20,573 nt of DNA from an uncultured Christensenellaceae bacterium (GTDB lineage: Bacteria; Bacillota; Clostridia; Christensenellales; Pumilibacteraceae): positions 1 to 20,573 of the forward strand of contig CAJUKG010000016.1 in NCBI GenBank assembly GCA_910586925.1. Reading direction: 5' to 3'. The notes under the pieces are model-generated. The model did not search any database, was not told the DNA's origin, and saw only the letters and a list, made by a program, of their open reading frames with translations. Below, in pieces: positions 8,205-16,203 of the stretch. Both the position numbers and the translations under genes were made by a program. How positions within the stretch are numbered: the first letter of the stretch is position 1; each line of letters starts with the position of its first letter.

Positions 8205-8939
8205 TTATTTGCCGAGAAGCGCGGACACTACGTCGTCCATTGTGTAGAGCGCGGGCGGGCGGGAGAATAGGAAATCCGCCGCCTTGAATGCGCCTGCTGC
8301 GAAAAGACTGCGACTGCGCGCGGAGTGCGAGATAGTCACGATCTCGTTTTCGCCGTAGAAACCTATTTCGTGTTCGCCGATAACCCCGCCGCCGCGAACC
8401 GACGTTATTCCGAGTTCGCCCTTGTTGCGTTTGCCTTCGCGTCCTACCGTATGCGCTTCGCTCGGCGCGAGCGCGTCCGCGAGCATGATAGCCGTGCCCG
8501 ACGGACTGTCCGCTTTTTGGTTGTGGTGTTTTTCCACTATTTCTATGTCGAAAGCGTCGCCGAGAACGGCTTTTGCCGCTTGCGCCGCGGCTTTGACAGC
8601 GGCAATGCCAAGACTCAAGTTCCCCGACAGCAGCACGGGAACGCGGCGGGCGAGCAGCTCTATGCTTTTCAGTTCGCTCGCGTTATAGCCTGTCGTCGCG
8701 ATCACTACGGGAACGCGCACGGAGTCGGCGAGAGTGATAAGCGGCGTGAGCGTTGCGGGACGCGAAAAATCGAGTATGACGTCGAACGGTACGTTTATCT
8801 TACGCACGTCGTCGAATGTCGGCAGCGCGCCGCTCTCGACGTCGAATCCGCCAGTTACGCAGTAACCGTGATCGGCGGCGCAAGCGGTGAGTGCCGCGCC
8901 CATTTTGCCGTTGATTCCGAATATAAATGCGTTTTTCAC
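8205..8939 (-). CDS. dapB: 4-hydroxy-tetrahydrodipicolinate reductase
   Basis: DapB reduces 4-hydroxy-tetrahydrodipicolinate to tetrahydrodipicolinate with NAD(P)H in lysine/diaminopimelate synthesis. The 244 residues begin with the dinucleotide-binding motif FGINGKMG (7-14). The DFSRP segment (57-61) and ATTG (81-84) line the cofactor site. The family signature EKHHNQKADSPSGTA (136-150) carries the catalytic pair (H138/H139) and substrate-binding K142. The start is a GTG (8937-8939) sharing the GTGA overlap with the dapA stop, so translation is probably coupled. It is the last gene of asd-dapA-dapB. It is slightly shorter than the E. coli enzyme (about 270), as is common in Bacillota and related groups. 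The assignment is firm. Confidence 0.97.
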   Translation of the reverse strand: MKNAFIFGINGKMGAALTACAADHGYCVTGGFDVESGALPTFDDVRKINVPFDVILDFSRPATLTPLITLADSVRVPVVIATTGYNASELKSIELLARRVPVLLSGNLSLGIAAVKAAAQAAKAVLGDAFDIEIVEKHHNQKADSPSGTAIMLADALAPSEAHTVGREGKRNKGELGITSVRGGGVIGEHEIGFYGENEIVTISHSARSRSLFAAGAFKAADFLFSRPPALYTMDDVVSALLGK

Positions 8940-9817
8940 AGTAATCCAACCTCGCGCATAGTTTTTTCGAGCAACTTTATGTGTTGCGGTTCAAGCTCGG
9001 TGAGCGGCAGGCGGGGCGCGCCTACGTCGAAACCGAGAAGCTGCATCGCTTTTTTGACGGGGATCGGATTGACCTCGCAAAACAATGCGTTTATGAAATC
9101 GAATAGCTTGAATTGCAGTTCGCGCGCGGCGGAGAAGTCGTTTTCTTCGCACAGCGTAATGAGCTTTTTCATAATGGCAGGGGCGGGGTTTGCGGCAACC
9201 GAAATCACGCCTTTGCCGCCGAGTGCCATTGCGACGACAGTCAAGCCGTCATCGCCGCAGTACAGGTCGAGTCCCGTTTCCGCGCATACTTTCGCCGTGC
9301 GTTGCAAGCGGTTAATGTCGCCGCTCGCTTCTTTTATTCCGACAATGCCGCGTACGGTTGCGAGAGTTTCGAGAGTTTCCGGTTCTATGTTCACGCCCGT
9401 TCGCGACGGCACGTTATATACGATGATCGGCAGTCCGATCTCGGCGATCGCTTTGTAGTGCGCGATCATTCCCGATTGAGTGCATTTGTTGTAGTACGGC
9501 GTGACGACGAGCGCGCCGTCTGCTCCTGCTTTTTTCGCCGTCGCCGCATGCTTGCATGCCGCCGCGGTGCTGTTACTGCCCGCGCCCGCGATAACGGGCA
9601 CGCGCGAGCGCACGCGCCGCACGATATGTTCGAGCGTTTCGGAATACTCGGCGGCGGAAAGCGTAGCCGGTTCGCCGGTCGTGCCGAAAGGGAACAGGGC
9701 GGACACTCCGCCCGAAATAAGATGCTCGACGTATGCGTCGAGAACGTCGCGGTCGATCGCGCCGCTTTTGCCGAACGGCGTAACCATCGCCGCGCCGACG
9801 CCCGAAAACAAAGTCAT
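8936..9817 (-). CDS. dapA: 4-hydroxy-tetrahydrodipicolinate synthase
   Basis: DapA condenses pyruvate with L-aspartate 4-semialdehyde, the committed step of the diaminopimelate branch; it is a cytoplasmic TIM-barrel lyase. The 293-residue length is normal. Visible landmarks are GTTGEPATLS (45-54), TPYYNK (106-111), YNVPSRTG with the catalytic tyrosine Y134, and GIKEASG with the Schiff-base lysine K162. The ribosome binding site GAGGTG (9823-9828) lies 5 nt before the ATG. It starts 27 nt after asd and overlaps dapB by 4 bp, so the three genes form one transcription unit. Substrate flows directly from Asd to DapA to DapB. Confidence 0.97.
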   Translation of the reverse strand: MTLFSGVGAAMVTPFGKSGAIDRDVLDAYVEHLISGGVSALFPFGTTGEPATLSAAEYSETLEHIVRRVRSRVPVIAGAGSNSTAAACKHAATAKKAGADGALVVTPYYNKCTQSGMIAHYKAIAEIGLPIIVYNVPSRTGVNIEPETLETLATVRGIVGIKEASGDINRLQRTAKVCAETGLDLYCGDDGLTVVAMALGGKGVISVAANPAPAIMKKLITLCEENDFSAARELQFKLFDFINALFCEVNPIPVKKAMQLLGFDVGAPRLPLTELEPQHIKLLEKTMREVGLL

Positions 9818-9844
9818 ATGATCACCTCGTATAATTATGCGGGT

Positions 9845-10837
9845 TTACCCGCGGCTGTTGAGAAGTTCCGCTATCTGCACGGCGTTGCTTGCCGCGCCTT
9901 TGCGGATATTGTCTGCGACCACCCAAATATTGAGTCCGTGTTCCACCGATCTGTCCTCGCGTATCCTGCCTACGAACACTTCGTCGCGACCTTCGGCGTC
10001 GAGCGGCATAGGGTATACGTTGTTGTCTGTATCGTCGCAAACAACAACGTCCGCCGCGGCGCGAAGCACTTCGGTTGCGGCGGCGCGGGTAATCGGCTTT
10101 TCACACTCTATGTTTATGCTCTCGCTGTGTCCGTAATACACGGGCACGCGCACAGTCGTCGCGGTTATTCGCAAACCGTCGTCGCCGAGTATCTTGCGCG
10201 TTTCGTTTATCATTTTCGATTCTTCTTTTGTATAGCCGTCGGCTTGAAACGCGTCGATGTGCGGAATGACGTTGAACGCTATCGGGTGGGGGAATTTTGC
10301 GGGCGGCGTGCCCGTTATGCCGTTTCTGAGATCGTCGTAACCGCCGCGCCCCGCGCCCGATACCGCTTGGTATGTGGAGTAGACGATACGCTTTATTTTG
10401 AACGCGTCGTGCAGCGGTTTCAGTGCGACTACCGCTTGAATGGTCGAACAGTTGGGGTTGGCGACAATGCCGCGGTGCGTAAACGCCGCTTCGGGATTGA
10501 CTTCCGGAACTACGAGCGGCACTGCTTTATCCATGCGCCAATAGCTCGAATTGTCTATCGCGACGCCGCCGCATCGCGCAAAAATAGGCGCGAAACGTTT
10601 AGATACGTCGCTGCCCGCCGAGAAAATCGCATAATCGACTTTCGCCGCTTCGATGCTCGCTTCATCGAGTTCGCGAACGGTATGATCCTCGCCGCGAAAT
10701 CGCATGGTACTGCCCGCGCTTCTCGCCGACGCAAACAGAAAGAGCTTTTCGATGGGGAAATTACGTTCCTCGAGCACTTTCAGCATCATGCGACCGACCA
10801 TGCCCGTCGCCCCGACTATCGCAACTTTCTTGTTCAT
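9845..10837 (-). CDS. asd: Aspartate-semialdehyde dehydrogenase
   Basis: Asd converts L-aspartyl-4-phosphate to L-aspartate 4-semialdehyde with NADPH, feeding lysine, threonine and methionine synthesis. The 330 residues show the Rossmann motif VGATGMVGR (8-16), the active-site cysteine in NPNCSTIQ (C130), Q157 in the YQAVSGAGRGG segment, and the catalytic histidine in GHSE (H237). The reading frame is open further upstream, but the start at 10837 is chosen because GGAGG (10843-10847) lies 5 nt before the ATG and the protein then opens directly with the nucleotide-binding strand. It is the first gene of the operon, driven by the promoter at 10854-10882. Aspartokinase is not in the window. Confidence 0.97.
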   Translation of the reverse strand: MNKKVAIVGATGMVGRMMLKVLEERNFPIEKLFLFASARSAGSTMRFRGEDHTVRELDEASIEAAKVDYAIFSAGSDVSKRFAPIFARCGGVAIDNSSYWRMDKAVPLVVPEVNPEAAFTHRGIVANPNCSTIQAVVALKPLHDAFKIKRIVYSTYQAVSGAGRGGYDDLRNGITGTPPAKFPHPIAFNVIPHIDAFQADGYTKEESKMINETRKILGDDGLRITATTVRVPVYYGHSESINIECEKPITRAAATEVLRAAADVVVCDDTDNNVYPMPLDAEGRDEVFVGRIREDRSVEHGLNIWVVADNIRKGAASNAVQIAELLNSRG

Positions 10838-10853
10838 TTCTGCCTCCGCTACT

Positions 10854-10882
10854 ATGATACAATTATGCGGGTAAAAAGTCAA
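10854..10882 (-). promoter_or_regulatory. Promoter of asd-dapA-dapB
   Basis: On the minus strand, TTGACT (10877-10882) is followed by 17 nt and TATCAT (10854-10859), 10 of 12 consensus positions at ideal spacing. The start is expected near 10847, so the leader is only about 10 nt and begins at the ribosome binding site. That leaves no room for a lysine riboswitch or leader peptide. Confidence 0.8.
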
Positions 10883-10942
10883 GTGTCGCGCATGCAAAAA
10901 ACACGTGTCTAAAAATAACGCGCGAAAACGACGGCATTTTGC

Positions 10943-10971
10943 TTGTAATAAAACGAGTTTTGTAGTATAAT
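10943..10971 (+). promoter_or_regulatory. Promoter of the M20 amidohydrolase gene, very close to its start codon
   Basis: TTGTAA (10943-10948), a 17-nt spacer and a perfect TATAAT (10966-10971) precede the ATG at 10978 by only 6 nt. The predicted start site falls on or next to the A of the ATG. Its -35 region (TTGTAATAA) is the same as that before the gene at 1081. Confidence 0.75.
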
Positions 10972-10977
10972 GCAATC

Positions 10978-12081
10978 ATGGAAAGTATGTCATTGCAATA
11001 CCTCACCGAAACGCGGCGAAAGCTGCACGGCATGGCTGAACCGTCGGGTGCGGAATACAATACTCAAGCCTTTATCGAAAGCGAACTTAAGCGGTTCGGG
11101 TATAAACCTATAAGGCTCGGCACCGGTGTGTATTGCGATATAGGCGGCGGCAAAAACCGTCTTGCTTTCCGCGCGGACATCGACGCATTGCCGATGACCG
11201 AAAACACAGCCGTAACCGGTATGGCGGACTGCGCCGCGAAAGGCGCGATGCATGCGTGCGGGCACGACGGGCATACCGCCAATCTTCTCAATGTGGCGAG
11301 ACTTCTCGGCGGAAAGAGCGACGTTCCGTTACGGCTCATATTTCAGTTCGGCGAGGAGGACGAGGGCGGAAGCGCGTACATGATAAAGCACGGCGTTCTC
11401 GACGGCGTGAACGAGATATACGCACTTCATCTGTGTCCCGAACTCGACGAAGGAAAAATAGGGTATTGTTACGGCGGAATGTTCGCGGGCTGTTACGAAT
11501 TCGACGTCGAGATACGCGGCAAGGCGGCGCACTGCGCCATGCGCGAGAAGGGTGCGGATGCGGTGCTCGCTTCGCTCGATATCGCCGCTGCGGCATATAA
11601 AGCCGCGAAAAAACACGGACTTCTCGTCAATCTCGGTAAAATATCGGGCGGGCATGCAAGAAACATCGTTGCCGATTATTGTAAAAGCGAGTACACGTTG
11701 CGCTTCTACGAAACGTCAAAGTGCGAGGCGGCAATGCTCGATATAGAACGCGCCGCGCTCGCCGCAGACGATATGTACGGCACCGAACACAAAACTACAT
11801 GCGTTGCAATGTACAACCCGCTCGTCAATCACGCGCTTGCCGTAGATACGGTGCGCAGCGTAATGGGCGAGCGTTGCGAGGCTGTGCCGCCGCGCTACAC
11901 CGCCGAGGATTTCTCGGACTATCTTCTCGAAGTGCCCGGCTGCATGGTGTGGCTCGGCATAAAGTCGGCGGGGCACGACAGTCCGCTGCACAGCGATACT
12001 TTCTCGTTCGACGAGCGCGCGTTGTCGACGGGTACCGAACTGTTCATGAAACTTATAGACGCGCGAAAACTCGGGGTGTGA
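10978..12081 (+). CDS. M20-family amidohydrolase (possible N-acetyl-diaminopimelate deacetylase)
   Basis: This is a 367-residue metal-dependent amidohydrolase of the M20D group, which removes acyl groups from amino-acid derivatives. Metal and catalytic motifs are MHACGHDGHTA (91-101; C94, H96), FGEEDEGG (124-131; general base E126 or E127), LHLCP (150-154; H151), GKAAHCAM (181-188, in the lid/dimerisation domain) and SPLHSDTF (335-342; H338). The family includes N-acetyl-L,L-diaminopimelate deacetylase, hippurate hydrolase and auxin-conjugate hydrolase homologues. The divergent asd-dapA-dapB operon favours the first, but that is context only. Start: ATG 10978 lies 6 nt from a TATAAT, so the mRNA may be leaderless. 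A second in-frame ATG at 10987 has GGAAAG only 1 nt upstream. Its stop is 1 nt before the next gene. Confidence 0.88.
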   Translation: MESMSLQYLTETRRKLHGMAEPSGAEYNTQAFIESELKRFGYKPIRLGTGVYCDIGGGKNRLAFRADIDALPMTENTAVTGMADCAAKGAMHACGHDGHTANLLNVARLLGGKSDVPLRLIFQFGEEDEGGSAYMIKHGVLDGVNEIYALHLCPELDEGKIGYCYGGMFAGCYEFDVEIRGKAAHCAMREKGADAVLASLDIAAAAYKAAKKHGLLVNLGKISGGHARNIVADYCKSEYTLRFYETSKCEAAMLDIERAALAADDMYGTEHKTTCVAMYNPLVNHALAVDTVRSVMGERCEAVPPRYTAEDFSDYLLEVPGCMVWLGIKSAGHDSPLHSDTFSFDERALSTGTELFMKLIDARKLGV

Positions 12082-12082
12082 T

Positions 12083-13294
12083 ATGGCAGGTCAAACCAAG
12101 CAAATTATACGGAACAAGCCGCTGTATAACGGCGTGTCGCTCGATATGGAACGCACCGAAACGTTCGGCGCGTCGCGTTGGGCGTTGTTCAAGTCGGTGC
12201 TGTTCGGACGGTTCGGAACGGTGGTGCTCGCCAACCTTTTGTCCATGATATTCGCATTGCCGGGTATGGCGGTGCTCGTGCTGTTTTACGTCAATTCGTC
12301 TGTCGCCATGGGGCTTGTGCCGTATTCGGGCAATATCGGGTTCGGCATCACCGTCACGGTGGACGCGGCGGCAATCGGCGCGTCTACGGCTTTTTCTTAT
12401 CTGTCGTTTGAAATGTTGCTTCTTATACCGTGCATTGCGGTGTTCGCACTCGGTGTTGCGGGGAATATGTACGTGATAAACAGGATAGCGGCGGGCGAAG
12501 AAGTGCATACATTTAAGGACTTTTTCCGCGGCATTAAGCGGTGCGGATTGTCTTTTTTCTTTCTCGGATTGCTGTTTGCGGTCGTGCTTGCGAGCGTAGT
12601 GCTGTCGGTAGACTTTTTCGACGTATACGGCTTGGGTATCACGTATAAAGTGCTGTCGCTCGTCGTGTCGATATTGATAATTTGCCTGTTTATTTTGTTC
12701 CTCGCGTTCTTTATGACGCAGAGCGCGGCGTTCAAAATGCCACTCGGCGCGAGAATACGCAATTCGTTCCTGTTCATGCTGGGCACGAACGTGCAGTCTA
12801 TCGTATTCGTCGGAATAGCGATAGCCCCGATATTCTTGATATTCCTGCCCGGAATACTCATGCTGTACATTATGCTGTACGTACTGCTCGGCGTGTCTTA
12901 TACCACCGCGGTGCTCACGGTGTACTGCCGCGGCTGTTACGAAAAATACACGGAAGGCAAAACAGCGGAAGCAAAACAAACGAGTTACGCCAAGCGCGAC
13001 GATATCGTGCGTGAGGACGCCAAACGCGACGAAGATAAACGCGACGCCGACGGCGACGAAATCAAGAGCGAACGAAACGACGACGCGGATCAACGACCCG
13101 AGGAGAAATCGGACGGAACGGTTTCTGTCGAGAAGCCCAAGAAAAAACCGACGCAGTATAAAAATCCCAAAAAACGCAAACCGTCGAATGGTGGCGAGCG
13201 GCGGATAAGTCAAACGCGCGATGCCGCGAATGACGCGAGTACGGAAAATTCAGAAACCGCCGATAACGGCACGGGATCGACGGACACGGAATAA
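12083..13294 (+). CDS. Polytopic membrane protein with long charged C-terminal tail (unknown function)
   Basis: The 403 residues have about six predicted membrane helices (near 45-70, 110-133, 155-176, 188-211, 235-256 and 257-280). A hydrophilic tail (285-403) is almost entirely charged or small polar residues: an alternating K/R-D/E stretch (about 305-345), a lysine-rich part (PKKKPTQYKNPKKRK) and an acidic, Ser/Thr-rich end. The pattern of an amphipathic start, the segment RFGTVVLANLLSMIFALP (43-60) and six helices recalls YesL/DUF624-like proteins, but I would not assign that family with confidence. The ATG lies 1 nt after the amidohydrolase stop, with GGGGTG (12073-12078) as ribosome binding site inside the previous gene; this indicates coupling. 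It is also followed by a gene only 1 nt away. The tail is probably cytoplasmic and disordered. Confidence 0.8.
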   Translation: MAGQTKQIIRNKPLYNGVSLDMERTETFGASRWALFKSVLFGRFGTVVLANLLSMIFALPGMAVLVLFYVNSSVAMGLVPYSGNIGFGITVTVDAAAIGASTAFSYLSFEMLLLIPCIAVFALGVAGNMYVINRIAAGEEVHTFKDFFRGIKRCGLSFFFLGLLFAVVLASVVLSVDFFDVYGLGITYKVLSLVVSILIICLFILFLAFFMTQSAAFKMPLGARIRNSFLFMLGTNVQSIVFVGIAIAPIFLIFLPGILMLYIMLYVLLGVSYTTAVLTVYCRGCYEKYTEGKTAEAKQTSYAKRDDIVREDAKRDEDKRDADGDEIKSERNDDADQRPEEKSDGTVSVEKPKKKPTQYKNPKKRKPSNGGERRISQTRDAANDASTENSETADNGTGSTDTE

Positions 13295-13295
13295 G

Positions 13296-15281
13296 ATGAT
13301 AAGTTCTTTCGACAAAAACGGCGCGGCAAAACATTACAGGCGCGAGTTTATTCAAAACGTCAACGATTGCGACTATGAGGGCGCACTCGATAACCTTTTG
13401 AAATACCACGACACGGTACATAACCGCGATTTCCATTTGGCGTGCGGAATTTTATACTTTTTGATGTCGCAGGACAGCGACGATAACGAGTTGCTCGTAA
13501 TGGCGGCGCGCGAGTTCATGATGCACCTGCGGCGGTTCCCGACGAGCCGCGTCGCTTTTCGCGATTTGCTCGGCGTGCATATGCTGCGCCACGATCCCGC
13601 GGCTACTCTCGCGTGCGCGGATTGGGCGGCGTTGCACGGTTTCGACATAGACGGAATGTTCGGCGAACTGTCCGAAGCGGGCGTCGAGCTTTTCATGGAC
13701 GAAAGCGACGGACTCGATCTCGACGGATTGCTCGAAAAAGGCGAGTTCGGGGAGATCGACATACAGCCGACTAACGAAGAAGCGGGCGGCGACAATGCAG
13801 TGCCCGCCAAAGAGCGGCATATCATTCAGTTCCGCGGCGGAAAGAACGGCGGCGACAAAGATGCGCGTGTCGAAGGACTTTCTCGCGACAAGATACTCGC
13901 GATGACGCCGAGCGAGGCACAGACCGAATTTCGCGACGATTGGAACGGCGACGTTTTCGATGCGCCCGACGAAATAGACGACGGGGAAGATTTTACCGAA
14001 GATGTGTCGCGCGAACTTATCGACAGACTTCGCGACGGCGACATGCGCGGTAATTCGGACATGGCTACGCAGCTCGCGTTGCAGAAAGCGGAACAGCTGT
14101 GCGGCAACGGGGATTTCGAGTCCGCGCTCGGCATACTTGCGGCGATCAAGCCGTCGGACGGGCGGTACTATTACTGTGCGGAGTGCATGCGCGCGTTTAT
14201 ATTTGCCGAAACGGGCGATCTCGACGGAGCAATGCGTGCGGTAAACCGTGCGTTTGAAGTATTGCCGCACGGCGCGCTCGCAAGCACGCTACTGTGCAAG
14301 ATCTACGAGGACAAAAAGCAATTCGATAAAATACCCGACGCGCTCAAGAACGCGGACGTAAAGGATTATACCGACGCGGGACACGTTTATCAGGCAATGC
14401 GGCTCGCTATAGAGTATTGCACCCCCGAGGACGCCTTGTCGCTCGCCGAGGACTATATCGAAGAATTCAATACGATGGATATTCGCATGCTGTATGCGCA
14501 AATGCTGTATAACCACGGCGATCGCAAGGCGGCACTGCGGGAAATGTACAAGTTAACGCGCATATTTTACGACGATTTCAATACCCATTATTATTATAAA
14601 AACGCAGTGCTCGGCGTAAAGAGCATGCCCGTCGACGAGGATGCGCCGCAAACGGTGCTTGCAACGGCGGTCAACGCGTTTGTTCTGATAAACAAACAGG
14701 GCTTGCCCGACGACGAAACGGTCAAGGGCGAAATGTACGATTCGTATTTGGAATTGTTTCTTACCTTGCAGTATCCGCGGGAAAAACAAACGTCGGTCGC
14801 GATGTTCGAACTTCTCGGTCGGCTCGTCGAGGACGGTCGGCTGGAAGAAAAATTGCGCGACGCGCTTGTGTCGCCGTACGTCGAGCCGCTCGTAAAAGCC
14901 GTTATACTGTCGGGATTGCTGAAGTCGGGGCAGGACGATTACTTAATGTCGATTTCGTTTTGTCCGATCACGGGCAAGGCGTTCAAGCCGCCGACGAACG
15001 GGTTTTCGGACGGGTTCAAGACGGCATTCGCTTTCACCGTCGCACTCGCGCATAAACTTGTGCCGTCGTTCAACGAGCTGGCGGTAAAATTGAAGTCGAA
15101 GCTCGATGCGAGCGAGTTTTCGGAGCGCGACAAAGCGTATTACATTTTGCAAAAACTTAAGTCGTCGCGCGGCGGGAAAAAGATTTCCGATTCGCGAACG
15201 TGTTTCGCGCTCGGGTACGGCTCGAAATCGGAAGCGGCGCAGGCGTTCGCCGCAGTGGACGCATATATAGGTCAAATTTGA
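13296..15281 (+). CDS. TPR-like repeat protein, cytoplasmic, unknown function
   Basis: This 661-residue soluble, helical, acidic protein has no signal peptide or membrane helix. The N-terminal part (1-130) resembles stacked helices (ADY/CDYEGALDNLLKYHD-type). A low-complexity acidic linker follows (about 130-245). Residues about 256-420 look like TPR-type helical pairs, for example GNGDFESALGILAAI and AETGDLDGAMRAVNRAFEVLP. The rest is helical with an unusual SFCPITGKAFKPP segment near 550. The frame is open back to 13221, but the start at 13296 is chosen because it follows the upstream stop by 1 nt, as elsewhere in this operon; only a weak GGA is visible. TPR proteins generally act as scaffolds. 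The partner may be the adjacent membrane protein or the next acidic protein, which is inference. Confidence 0.8.
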   Translation: MISSFDKNGAAKHYRREFIQNVNDCDYEGALDNLLKYHDTVHNRDFHLACGILYFLMSQDSDDNELLVMAAREFMMHLRRFPTSRVAFRDLLGVHMLRHDPAATLACADWAALHGFDIDGMFGELSEAGVELFMDESDGLDLDGLLEKGEFGEIDIQPTNEEAGGDNAVPAKERHIIQFRGGKNGGDKDARVEGLSRDKILAMTPSEAQTEFRDDWNGDVFDAPDEIDDGEDFTEDVSRELIDRLRDGDMRGNSDMATQLALQKAEQLCGNGDFESALGILAAIKPSDGRYYYCAECMRAFIFAETGDLDGAMRAVNRAFEVLPHGALASTLLCKIYEDKKQFDKIPDALKNADVKDYTDAGHVYQAMRLAIEYCTPEDALSLAEDYIEEFNTMDIRMLYAQMLYNHGDRKAALREMYKLTRIFYDDFNTHYYYKNAVLGVKSMPVDEDAPQTVLATAVNAFVLINKQGLPDDETVKGEMYDSYLELFLTLQYPREKQTSVAMFELLGRLVEDGRLEEKLRDALVSPYVEPLVKAVILSGLLKSGQDDYLMSISFCPITGKAFKPPTNGFSDGFKTAFAFTVALAHKLVPSFNELAVKLKSKLDASEFSERDKAYYILQKLKSSRGGKKISDSRTCFALGYGSKSEAAQAFAAVDAYIGQI

Positions 15282-15307
15282 TTTACAAGTGATCGGGAGG
15301 TCATATT

Positions 15308-16153
15308 ATGGATAAAAACGAGCAGTTATATTATATTGATTTCGATAAACTGTTTGAAAATTTCGCGGACAAATATTACGTCGAGCACAGCGACGATTAC
15401 GACGGTCCGGACGATTTTGCAAAAGATTTGGACGAAATTTACCACAAGTGGGCTACTTCGCCGCAGCACGTGCTCGGCGGACTGTCGCCGTCGGAGTTTT
15501 TCAATCGGATCCCCAACGACGAGCTTGTGGATATTTTGAAAGGTTCGTGCGTGGGAGAGAACAATCCCTGCTCGCTGCTTTTCGACAGGATAGCCACCGA
15601 GCCGGAACTCCTCGACGAACTTGCGGAGCTTGCTCTCGAAACGACGGAAACCAAACTGCTCATGGTCACTATAGCGTTGATTTCGGAGCTTGGCGGTGCT
15701 GACGACGATTTCTATCTCGAAATGATAGAGCGCGATATAGACGCCGCATGCAAGGACAGCTGTATCGAAGTGCTTTGCGACCGCGCCGACGACGTGCGCG
15801 ACAGACTGCTCGAGCGTGCCGCCGCCACAGACGATATTGCGATGAAAGAGCTTTATGCCGAGCCGCTCACGTTTTGCGAAGCGGGCAACGACGACATTCT
15901 TTCGCTGCTTCGCGAGCTTCTCGCTTCGGACGATAATACGGCGTACGTCGCCGAGCTTATCGGACGGTACGGTGACGATAGGGCGTGCGGCGATCTTTAC
16001 AAACTGCTCGACACGTGCAACTATGCCGAGTTTTTGGAAATACGCAACGCCATAGAGGAATTGGGCGGTACGGTCGACCCGCATTATCGCGACTTTTCGT
16101 CCGACCCCGTATATATTTCCATGAAAAAAGCGGGGCACGGCGACAATAATTAG
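15308..16153 (+). CDS. Acidic all-helical protein (HEAT-like), unknown function
   Basis: The 281 residues are strongly acidic and predicted almost wholly helical, with no signal peptide or membrane segment. Residues about 85-260 contain pairs of leucine-rich helices separated by acidic turns (ELLDELAELALE, DILSLLRELLASDD, YVAELIGRYGDDRACGDLYKLLD), suggesting HEAT-like repeats, but no defined family is recognised. The N-terminus (YYIDFDKLFENFADKYY) is aromatic and acidic. The ribosome binding site GGGAGG (15295-15300) lies 7 nt before the ATG, the best in this gene group. It begins 26 nt after the TPR-like gene and precedes the HD-domain gene by 50 nt, so it is probably co-transcribed with both. 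Confidence 0.8.
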   Translation: MDKNEQLYYIDFDKLFENFADKYYVEHSDDYDGPDDFAKDLDEIYHKWATSPQHVLGGLSPSEFFNRIPNDELVDILKGSCVGENNPCSLLFDRIATEPELLDELAELALETTETKLLMVTIALISELGGADDDFYLEMIERDIDAACKDSCIEVLCDRADDVRDRLLERAAATDDIAMKELYAEPLTFCEAGNDDILSLLRELLASDDNTAYVAELIGRYGDDRACGDLYKLLDTCNYAEFLEIRNAIEELGGTVDPHYRDFSSDPVYISMKKAGHGDNN

Positions 16154-16203
16154 TATAAACATCGCCGAAAATAAGCATATACAATTATGGGGATAATATC
16201 GGT

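Noticed and set aside
9113..10912. 599-codon open frame antisense to dapA and asd
   Set aside because: It crosses two certain enzyme genes on the other strand and has no homology signal of its own.
10838..10977. Lysine riboswitch or attenuator ahead of asd
   Set aside because: The predicted leader is only about 10 nt, and the whole divergent gap is 140 bp with promoters for both directions; no room and no matching structure.
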